From: Botryococcus braunii
Lineage: Eukaryota; Chlorophyta; Trebouxiophyceae
Assembly (NCBI GenBank): GCA_002005505.1
Contig: KV908445.1
Span: 1-64,000 of the forward strand
Direction of reading: 5' to 3'
Length of the DNA: 64,000 bases
The translations under genes were made by a program, and so were the position numbers. Positions 21,634-30,178 of the stretch are shown piece after piece. The notes under the pieces are model-generated. The model worked only from the letters and a program-made list of their open reading frames with translations, had not been told where the DNA came from and did not search any database. Numbering within the stretch: the first letter of the stretch is position 1; every line of letters begins with the position of its first letter.

Positions 21634-24600
21634 AACTTAATGATGATAACTGGGTCATATGGTCTAGATATGTTCATGCAATGCTTATAGAGATGGGGGT
21701 AGAATACTGTATTCTTCATGACATGAGAGGTTATTTAGATGATTATAAGGCCCAGAGCATTATAACACCGTCTTGTTCAGAGGAGTATCAAATACAAATC
21801 TCTGATCATTTGTCTGCCTACTCTATGTGGGACTACTTGATGGCCTTATTTGTTACAAAAGCAAATGGCAAAATCATATCTCTCCAGGAAGAGTCCCGCA
21901 CCTTCAAGATGCATACAAATGAGAAACCTTCCTCATATGTGTTAAGGGGTAGAAAAATAGCCAACACCATTAAAAGCTTAGGACATGAGTTCAGTGACCT
22001 CTCACTCTGCACTATGCTTTTAAATGGACTCCCTGAGGAGTATAATATACATAAGCAGGTTCAACAATCTATTATAGTGTCCAATCCTGATGTGAATCTG
22101 CTACAACACTCTTTAGAGCTGGCACATATGCAGATAGTGAATAAGAAACTCCAAACCCCACCACCTAAAAACAACACCTTTAACCAGAAGTCCTCTCCTG
22201 GTCAAGGTTACAACCTTAAGTATAAGGCACCAAATTCTCCTACTTCAAATGCTGTAGAGAAAGGTGCTAATCAAGGTGGTGGTGGGCAGAGTGGTAAAAC
22301 AGCCTTCCAACAGATAGGGAGGCCTTTACCATTTTGCAGGTACTGCAAGCAGGATGGACACAGCATAGAGACCTGCCCTAAGTTGGAGGGGAAGAGAGTT
22401 AGCTTTGCTTCTCCACCAAAGCAGAGCCACTGCACACAGCTATATACAGTTTGCTCTGAACCCTATATTTCTGGTTGGCTGATAGATTCTGGTTCAACAG
22501 ATCATATTTCCCCTGACTGTGAGAATATGATGAATTATGTCAAGTATGATAAACCAGATATCCTGATAGTAGCAAATGGTGGTAGGGAGGAAATCATTGG
22601 TGAGGGTACTGTGCAGGTCTTCCTGGAAACAGGAAACTCTCTTTACCTTTACAATGTTAAACATGTACCCTCAGCTAAAAAGCGTTTATTGTCTGTAGGG
22701 AAGGCCTATCATGATGGGTTAGATGTTCATATAAATGGCATTCACTGTCACCTTACAGATTCAAATGGTGATCTTGTGGGCATTGCTGAACATGTATACC
22801 CTTATCAGTGGCTCACAGACCTTTCTATACAAAACAGTGTTTCCCTACCAGTGTCACATGAAAAGACACAGTGCAACCATACAAAGGTGGATGTAGATCT
22901 GGTAAACATATGGCATCAGCGTTTTGGTCATCTCTCTGCTCAAAACTTGCAAAGGTTGAGCAGGGAGAAAATGGTAGAAGGCTTAAAACTCCCATCAGGT
23001 GACCTATCCAAGTGCATTGGTCATCAAGGTACTTGCGATGCCTGTATGCATGGGAGGCAGACAGCCTCACCATTTAAATCAACCCAAAATACTTGTTCAA
23101 AACCTCTTGAAGTCATTCACATGGACCTTATGGGCCCCATAGATCCTGAAACTCCTGAAGGATACAAGTATGCCCTTGTCATTTTGGATGAGTTCACAGA
23201 GTACTCATTTGTTGTTCTGATTAAATCTAAGAGTGATGCAGCAAAAGAAGCTACATACATTCTCACAGCTTTGCAAAACCAGCAAGACTGTAAAGTACAA
23301 TTTATCAGAACAGATAATGGTACTGAGTTCAATGGGTTGTTCAAATTCTGTAGGGAGCATGGGGCAGTTCACCAGAAGACTGCCCCATATGCACATCAGC
23401 AGAATGGGAAAATAGAGAGGCTCAACCGTACGCTACAGGAGAAAGCAAGGTGTTTGCTAGCTGCCTCAGGTTTATCATCTGAAAACTGGGGTGAAGCTCT
23501 TCTTACTTCAAATTATGTTAGAAATATGTCTCCTGTTAAGCACTTGAGCAAAACCCCATTTGAAATGATGCATGGAAAGGCTCCCAATGTTTCACATCTC
23601 AGAATCTTTGGCTCCAAATGTTTTCTCCTTCTTCCTAAGTCAAAGAGGGGAGGGAAATTTGAGCCTGTCAGTGCTGAGGGTATCTTTGTAGGTTATGATG
23701 GCCTTAGCAAGAACTACAAAGTTCTTGTTGATGGAACGATTGATGTTTACTGCAGAGAGTATGTCAAATTCTCTGAACATGCTGTTCATGATCTGCCTGA
23801 AGCATTGGCTGAAGACGAGGAGGATGACACTTGCCCATCACTAGTGAGTGTCTCTGATTCTGACTCAGAAGATGGTCATTCTGATGATGGTGATAACACT
23901 GAACAAATGCCTGATGTCTCTTCTGCATTAGATATCCCAGAAATTAGCTTAGAGCTAGATCAGGGTACTACACTAGTTAGTGCTGGAGAGCAAACGGGAA
24001 AGGATCAGGATCACTCTGGTCTTGATCCTAGTGGGACTAAGCATGGTAAAAGTGCAGCCGCGGGAAGTACGGACGCTTTAGATCCAGAACCCTGTTACAC
24101 AAGTGCTGCAAGTCCGCGCCCACTTAAGGGTGTTCCACAAGCGACTATCCATGAAATGAGTGGGGGGAGTGTCCCAGACCCCCAATTAGAACCTGGAGTA
24201 GACCAGGATGTGGTCCCTAAGCCTCCAGCAGGTGGTTTCAGCAGTAAGTATCCAGTTAGGAACAGGAAAAATACAGAAACATATCCCTGGTGGTCTGGCG
24301 CACACACTACAGAAACCCAAACCTCTTTCCTTGGATATGTTCAAGTCCAAAAAGACACAATATATGTTGAACCTGTCACTTACTTTCAAGCTATCAACTC
24401 TCCTGAAGCTGAAAAATGGTTGGATGCCATGAAAGATGAAATGCAGTCTCTCTCTGCTCTTGGCACCTGGACATATGTGGAAGTTTCAGATGCACAACGC
24501 AAAAAGGCCCTCCCTGTCAAATGGGTCTACAAAATAAAGCTCACTGAAACAGGGGAGGTGGATAGATTTAAAGCAAGACTGGTAGCAAAGGGTTTGAAAC

Positions 24601-25919
24601 AGATATATGGCATAGATTACACTGAAGTCTATGCCCCTGTGTCTAAACATACCACACTAAGGTACCTGTTGGCGAAGGCTGTGAACAGGGACATGCATGT
24701 GCATCAGATGGATGTCAGCACAGCCTTCCTACATCGGAAATTAGCAGAGGAAATTTATGTGCAGCAACCAGAGGGTTTTCATGTAGGTGGACCCAATACT
24801 GTTTGCAAGCTGCACAAGGCCCTCTATGGGCTCAAGCAGGCGCCCAAGGCTTGGTATGACACAATCAGTCATGTCCTTGTGAGTTCAGGTTTTACTATCT
24901 CAGATGCTGATCCATCCCTATTCATCCTGAACAAGTCAGAGGGGTCTGTAGTCTATCTTCTGCTGTATGTTGATGACATACTATTACTATCACAGAGCAT
25001 GTCTGTCATAACAGAAGTCAAATCACTTTTGTCCAGTCATTTCAGCATAAAGGACTTAGGGGAGGCAAAACACTTTCTAGGCATGCAAATAAAACAAGAG
25101 AGAGATGCAAATGGGGCTTTGTTGTCAATTACACTCTCAAATGAGAAATTGATCAGTGACATGCTTGAGGATTTCGATTTAAAAGGAGACAAGCCCAAAT
25201 CTACTCCCCTCGATAGATCAATGAAACTTAAAAAGGGAGAAGGCAAACCACTTCCCCAAAACAACAGATATAGGGAATTGGTTGGGGGTGTTCTTTACTT
25301 GTCAAACACTACCAGACCAGACATTTCCTACTCTGCTTCTCTCCTAGCAAGATTCTCAAACTCCCCGACTTCTATTCACTCGGGGGCTGGGATTCATCTG
25401 CTCCAATATCTGTCGGGGACCAAGGAGTTAGGTCTCAAATGGGAAAGGAGCAAGGGAAGGATCATAGGATATGTTGATTCAGACTTTGCAGGGGATCTGG
25501 ATGGGTACAGATCCACCTCTGGTTTTATCTTCCTGTCTGATGGCACGGCTATCTCTTGGGGTAGCAAACTCCAAAAGCTGGCTGCCCTGTCAACTGTTGA
25601 GGCTGAATTCATAGCAATGAGCACTGGTGTCCAGGAGGCACTTTGGCTGTCCAAGTTGGTGCAGGATGTTGGAGAGGATCTGGGAGCTGCAGTCATACTC
25701 TCAGATAATACTGGAGCCCTGGCCAACATTAGAGGCATACCCATTTCACCCAGGACGAAGCACATTGGAGTCCGCTATCACAGAGTCAGGGGTGAAGTGG
25801 TCAAGGGGAACATTAATCCTCAATACATCCACACATCAGAAAATGTTGCTGATATGTTCACCAAAATTCTACCAAAAGCCTCATTTGTTAAGTTCAGGGA
25901 GATGGCAGGAATGAAATGA
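21537..25919 (+). CDS. pol: A2 Pol (late Gag-PR-IN-RT-RH), copia type
   Basis: Open for 1460 codons. Zinc knuckle CRYCKQDGHSIETC near residue 260, protease WLIDSGSTDH near 315, integrase HHCC about 455-505 and core about 520-650 (HMDLMG, RTDNGTEF, HQQNGKIERLNR), reverse transcriptase about 960-1200 (MDVSTAFLH, LYGLKQAPKAWY, LLLYVDDILLL), RNase H to the end. All catalytic residues are visible. The first ~30 codons overlap gag in another frame and are probably not translated as such; the shared frame begins near KEPLKLNDDNW. One change in RT (FLHRKL for FLHGKL) and a few others distinguish it from A1 and A3. Confidence 0.92.
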   Translation: MGYGEFQPLWLQWVSLHEVQFSFSKAYSKEPLKLNDDNWVIWSRYVHAMLIEMGVEYCILHDMRGYLDDYKAQSIITPSCSEEYQIQISDHLSAYSMWDYLMALFVTKANGKIISLQEESRTFKMHTNEKPSSYVLRGRKIANTIKSLGHEFSDLSLCTMLLNGLPEEYNIHKQVQQSIIVSNPDVNLLQHSLELAHMQIVNKKLQTPPPKNNTFNQKSSPGQGYNLKYKAPNSPTSNAVEKGANQGGGGQSGKTAFQQIGRPLPFCRYCKQDGHSIETCPKLEGKRVSFASPPKQSHCTQLYTVCSEPYISGWLIDSGSTDHISPDCENMMNYVKYDKPDILIVANGGREEIIGEGTVQVFLETGNSLYLYNVKHVPSAKKRLLSVGKAYHDGLDVHINGIHCHLTDSNGDLVGIAEHVYPYQWLTDLSIQNSVSLPVSHEKTQCNHTKVDVDLVNIWHQRFGHLSAQNLQRLSREKMVEGLKLPSGDLSKCIGHQGTCDACMHGRQTASPFKSTQNTCSKPLEVIHMDLMGPIDPETPEGYKYALVILDEFTEYSFVVLIKSKSDAAKEATYILTALQNQQDCKVQFIRTDNGTEFNGLFKFCREHGAVHQKTAPYAHQQNGKIERLNRTLQEKARCLLAASGLSSENWGEALLTSNYVRNMSPVKHLSKTPFEMMHGKAPNVSHLRIFGSKCFLLLPKSKRGGKFEPVSAEGIFVGYDGLSKNYKVLVDGTIDVYCREYVKFSEHAVHDLPEALAEDEEDDTCPSLVSVSDSDSEDGHSDDGDNTEQMPDVSSALDIPEISLELDQGTTLVSAGEQTGKDQDHSGLDPSGTKHGKSAAAGSTDALDPEPCYTSAASPRPLKGVPQATIHEMSGGSVPDPQLEPGVDQDVVPKPPAGGFSSKYPVRNRKNTETYPWWSGAHTTETQTSFLGYVQVQKDTIYVEPVTYFQAINSPEAEKWLDAMKDEMQSLSALGTWTYVEVSDAQRKKALPVKWVYKIKLTETGEVDRFKARLVAKGLKQIYGIDYTEVYAPVSKHTTLRYLLAKAVNRDMHVHQMDVSTAFLHRKLAEEIYVQQPEGFHVGGPNTVCKLHKALYGLKQAPKAWYDTISHVLVSSGFTISDADPSLFILNKSEGSVVYLLLYVDDILLLSQSMSVITEVKSLLSSHFSIKDLGEAKHFLGMQIKQERDANGALLSITLSNEKLISDMLEDFDLKGDKPKSTPLDRSMKLKKGEGKPLPQNNRYRELVGGVLYLSNTTRPDISYSASLLARFSNSPTSIHSGAGIHLLQYLSGTKELGLKWERSKGRIIGYVDSDFAGDLDGYRSTSGFIFLSDGTAISWGSKLQKLAALSTVEAEFIAMSTGVQEALWLSKLVQDVGEDLGAAVILSDNTGALANIRGIPISPRTKHIGVRYHRVRGEVVKGNINPQYIHTSENVADMFTKILPKASFVKFREMAGMK

Positions 25920-26198
25920 TTTTTTTATTGTGCTTTTGACTATCAAGATAAATCAGACACCCTGCGCATCATCAGATACTCCCCACCATAAACCCACCTT
26001 GAAGAAGGGGAGGTGACACCGCACCCAATAAAAATAGGGGGGGTCATTTGGTGGCTGGATGTCAAGGGGTTAGTGGCTGACACGGTTTGGAGCACCGAGC
26101 CATTGCAACATCTGATGATTTTCTTGATGCTCATTAGCCTTAAAATGTTAACCAGTTAATGAATTGCATAAAAGTTTCATACTTCACATGAGGGGAGG
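25920..26198 (+). other. A2 3' untranslated region and polypurine tract
   Basis: 280 bp, non-coding. It ends in the purine tract ATGAGGGGAGG (26188-26198) immediately before the 3' LTR. Confidence 0.8.
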
Positions 26199-26973
26199 TG
26201 TTGGCAAAACATCTTTTATTGGACGTATAATGTCTTAGCATAAGTTGCATGTTCGTATGAACCTTAATTTATGGCCCTACAATAATGAACAGTTATCTTA
26301 CTTTGCAAAAATTGGGTTTTCCGTAAAATCCGGAGCTTCTTAGAGATACGGATGTTTTAGGACGACAACGGATGTTTCGGACTCTTGTTGATTCGGTCGA
26401 TTTCGAAGTACGAGTCGATCGGACACGTACAATAAACAATTGGCTGCAAAGTGTACTTGTTTTTAAGTACGATCGGTTATTTTGCGAATGAGTCGACGAG
26501 GCCGATCGACAAGGCGTAGAAGTATTTCTGTCCATAAGTGTCGACGGAGCTGATCGACTGGGCCGATCGACGCGGCATATAGCATTCTGGCAAGTAGTAT
26601 TCTGTCAATAGGAATCTGTTTTGCACGGAACAACGATTCTAGGTTGATAAAGGGGTAGAGACAGAGTCGTATTCTCAGACATTCGATTGCTGTCTCCGGT
26701 GCCTCAAGTCGGACCTCTGTATTTCCGTTTGGCACCGTCCTTTGCCTGCATTAACTCAGCTGTCGCTTGTTATGCAGGTGTGTTTAGTTGTTTCGAGCTT
26801 TATTGTATAGTTTGATATATGTAAAAGACATTCGATTGCTGTCTCCGGTGCCTCAAGTCGGACCTCTGTATTTCCGTTTGGCACCGTCCTTTGCCTGCAT
26901 TAACTCAGCTGTCGCTTGCTATGCAGGAATCCTGAAACTGTTTTTGATCAAATTGACATCAAATAATCGAATA
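26199..26973 (+). repeat. A2 3' LTR (775 bp)
   Basis: TGTTGGC..ATCGAATA. Layout: U3 with many GATCGAC/GTCGAC words; TATA-like GATAAAGG at 26646-26653; leader copy 1 26677-26777 ending CAG followed by GTGTGT; 48-bp spacer; leader copy 2 26826-26926 ending CAG followed by GAATCC; U5 end. Copies 1 and 2 are both 101 bp and almost identical. Confidence 0.9.
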
Positions 26974-27382
26974 GTCTTCCTCACGTAACTTCACATAGAG
27001 GTTTGGACAACTTTGCATTGACTCACACAGCATCGTGGCACTCAGTGGAACTTGTTTTTGGGACCTCGAATACGTCTTCGAGGTCAGTCAAACTAATTCT
27101 TAGGCGGCCACATCAGTGTGTTTAATTAGGTACAGAAAATGGGACCTTTAGGTATTTTGTCTAGGACACATCATCCGTATTGGATTACCAATTAGGGACC
27201 TTTTGGCGCCCAAGGGACTTTTATCGAGTCCCTTGGGCGCCAAACACGGTCAGGTATTTAACTGCTGGAGGCGACAGACTCGTCATTCGTTGGTTGGCCG
27301 AATCCTGTGCCACGGAATGGAAGTCCTGTCTGTTTGCTACAAGTTGAAGCTTGCTATTGCATATTTGATTTGTGTTTGAGAC
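26974..27382 (+). mobile_element. C1b: family C LTR, continuation after A2
   Basis: Resumes at the second GTCTT and follows the C LTR through U3 (hairpin 27203-27245, TATA-like TATTTAAC at 27255-27262) into the leader starting ATTCGTTGG at 27285. It is then cut by the N gap. Confidence 0.85.
27203..27245. repeat. perfect long hairpin in C1b U3
   Basis: Arms TTTGGCGCCCAAGGGACT and AGTCCCTTGGGCGCCAAA (18 bp) around a 7-nt loop, just upstream of the TATA-like box. The copies in C2 and C3 keep one arm intact but have diverged in the other. Confidence 0.8.
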
Positions 27383-28266
27383 NNNNNNNNNNNNNNNNNN
27401 NNNNNNNNNNNNNNNNNNNNNNNNNNNNNNNNNNNNNNNNNNNNNNNNNNNNNNNNNNNNNNNNNNNNNNNNNNNNNNNNNNNNNNNNNNNNNNNNNNNN
27501 NNNNNNNNNNNNNNNNNNNNNNNNNNNNNNNNNNNNNNNNNNNNNNNNNNNNNNNNNNNNNNNNNNNNNNNNNNNNNNNNNNNNNNNNNNNNNNNNNNNN
27601 NNNNNNNNNNNNNNNNNNNNNNNNNNNNNNNNNNNNNNNNNNNNNNNNNNNNNNNNNNNNNNNNNNNNNNNNNNNNNNNNNNNNNNNNNNNNNNNNNNNN
27701 NNNNNNNNNNNNNNNNNNNNNNNNNNNNNNNNNNNNNNNNNNNNNNNNNNNNNNNNNNNNNNNNNNNNNNNNNNNNNNNNNNNNNNNNNNNNNNNNNNNN
27801 NNNNNNNNNNNNNNNNNNNNNNNNNNNNNNNNNNNNNNNNNNNNNNNNNNNNNNNNNNNNNNNNNNNNNNNNNNNNNNNNNNNNNNNNNNNNNNNNNNNN
27901 NNNNNNNNNNNNNNNNNNNNNNNNNNNNNNNNNNNNNNNNNNNNNNNNNNNNNNNNNNNNNNNNNNNNNNNNNNNNNNNNNNNNNNNNNNNNNNNNNNNN
28001 NNNNNNNNNNNNNNNNNNNNNNNNNNNNNNNNNNNNNNNNNNNNNNNNNNNNNNNNNNNNNNNNNNNNNNNNNNNNNNNNNNNNNNNNNNNNNNNNNNNN
28101 NNNNNNNNNNNNNNNNNNNNNNNNNNNNNNNNNNNNNNNNNNNNNNNNNNNNNNNNNNNNNNNNNNNNNNNNNNNNNNNNNNNNNNNNNNNNNNNNNNNN
28201 NNNNNNNNNNNNNNNNNNNNNNNNNNNNNNNNNNNNNNNNNNNNNNNNNNNNNNNNNNNNNNNNNN
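27383..28266. other. assembly gap (884 N)
   Basis: The run of N separates a plus-strand C leader from a minus-strand C leader, that is, converging repeats. Reading frames through it are meaningless. Confidence 1.
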
Positions 28267-29124
28267 TACAAAGTTCAGCAAGCCTCGATCCTCAACACAC
28301 CCTGGCGCAACGACAGATTCGAATCAGTCAGATTGTCACTGCTGCTACCAAACACGTGCTACTGTTCCAACAGCAAATGCAATATTACAAGCAGAATACA
28401 AGTGCAATTTGCTTCACTTCGAACAGGACTCTGGGACGTGGCTCGTAGAGGCCAACCAAAGAATGTTACATGGGACATCATTATTATTTGCCCTACTGCC
28501 ACAGTCGGATGTATTGCTTCTTACATCAGCTGATTTCACAGCATCGCCTCAGATAAGTTCTGTGCCGGACATGAGTCCGGCACGCTCATTCCCGTGACGA
28601 CAAATTAGCACAACTCTGCGAAAGTCAACAAAATATCAAACCACATAGGAATAATTTAATTGAATAGCAACTACATTCAATACCTGTAATGTCCACAACA
28701 GAGGTGTTAAGTATTCGTGACGGAGGTTCAGCAAGTCTCGAGCCTCAACACACCTATTGTCCCCAACACTGTGCTTCAGCCACACGCAAGTTGCATTACT
28801 GTAACCACAGCATTTGCCAAGAGCCTGGTGCTTCTACTTAAGCATAGATGTTTGAGCATACCCTGGCGCGACGACAGGTTCGAATCAGTGGAATGGTGAG
28901 GAGCGCCAATCACTGCTGCTACCAGACACCTGCTACTATTCCAACAGCAAATGCAATAATAGAAGCAGAATACAAGTGCAATTTGCTACACTTCGAACAG
29001 GACGCTCGGACGTGGCTCGTAGAGGCCGAGCAAAGAATGCCGAGGCTGTCGCCTCCAGCAATTAAATATCCGACGGTGTTTGGCGCCCAAGGGACTAGAT
29101 AAAAGACGAGTCCCACAAGGGCTC
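28267..29124 (-). mobile_element. C2: long-form family C LTR, 3' part
   Basis: On the minus strand: U3 end, leader copy R' 29039-28684 containing a 108-bp GT-AG segment (28754-28861), CAG|GTATTG donor-like end, spacer 28683-28465 with a hairpin at 28562-28583, then R'' from 28464 without the 108-bp segment, cut by the gap. U3 continues beyond A3 at 36216-36679. Confidence 0.8.
28754..28861 (-). other. GT-AG intron-like segment in C2 upstream leader copy (108 bp)
   Basis: Reads GTATGC..GACAATAG on the minus strand. It is missing from the C2 downstream copy, where CCAGG joins GTGTGTTGAGG directly. Same length and position as the C1a segment, with strongly diverged sequence. Confidence 0.75.
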
Positions 29125-29896
29125 TATTCGATTATTTGATGTCAATTTGATCAAAAACAGTTTCAGGATTCCTGCATAGCAAGCGACAGCTGAGTTAATG
29201 CAGGCAAAGGACGGTGCCAAACGGAAATACAGAGGTCCGACTTGAGGCACCGGAGACAGCAATCGAATGTCTTTTACATATATCAAACTATACAATAAAG
29301 CTCGAAACAACTAAACACACCTGCATAGCAAGCGACAGCTGAGTTAATGCAGGCAAAGGACGGTGCCAAACGGAAATACAGAGGTCCGACTTGAGGCACC
29401 GGAGACAGCAATCGAATGTCTGAGGATACGACTCTGTCTCTACCCTTTATCCACCTAGAATCGTTGTTCCGTGCAAAACAAATTCCTATTGACAGAATAC
29501 TACTTGCCAGAATGCTATATGCCGCGTCGATCGGCCCAGTCGATCAGCTCCGTCGACACTTATGGACAGAAATACTTCTACGCCTTGTCGATCGGCCTCG
29601 TCGACTCATTCCTGAAATAACCGATCTTAAAAACAAGTGCATTTTGCAACCAATTGTTTATTGTACGTGTCCGATCGACTCGTACTTCGAAATCGACCGA
29701 ATCAACAAGAGTCCGAAACATCCGTTGTCGTCCTAAAACATCCGTATCTCTAAGAACCTCCGGATTTTACGGAAAACCCCAATTTTTGCAAAGTAAGATA
29801 ACTGTTCATTATTGTAGGGCCATAAACTAAGGTTCATACGAACATGCAACTTATGCTAAGACATTATACGTCCAATAAAAGATGTCTTTGCCAACA
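29125..29896 (-). repeat. A3 3' LTR (772 bp)
   Basis: Complete family A LTR on the minus strand, from TGTTGGC at 29896 to ..CGAATA at 29125, with both leader copies. Confidence 0.9.
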
Positions 29897-30178
29897 CCTC
29901 CGGTCATGTGAAGTATGAAACTTTTATGCAATTCATTAACAGGTAACATTTCTAAGGCTAATGAGCATCAAGTAAATTATCAGATGTTGCAATGGCTCGG
30001 TGCTCCAAACCGTGTCAGCCACAAACCCCTTGACATCCAGCCACCAAATGACCCCCCCTCTTTTTTATTGGGTGCGGTGTCACCTCCCCGTTCTTCAAGG
30101 TGGGTTTATGGTGGGGAGTATCTGTTGATGCGCAGGGTGTCTGATTTACTTTGATAGTCAAAAGCACAATAAAAAAAA

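Larger units (their letters stand above)
5268..26973 (+). mobile_element. A2: family A Ty1/copia element, carrying nested A1 and B
   Basis: The outer ends are the first 426 bp of its 5' LTR (5268-5693) and its complete 3' LTR (26199-26973). They are flanked by the same five bases GTCTT (5263-5267, 26974-26978), a target duplication in LTR C1b. A2-specific LTR bases (for example the ATCTTAC and TTGCGAATG variants) are shared by 5268-5693 and the 3' LTR, confirming that they belong to one element. Internal coding region: 20695-25919. The 5' LTR was split by A1 and then rearranged (19211-20343). Confidence 0.85.

Noticed and set aside
27307..28533. Long frames of up to 408 codons across the gap
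   Set aside because: They consist mainly of N translated as X; no coding evidence.
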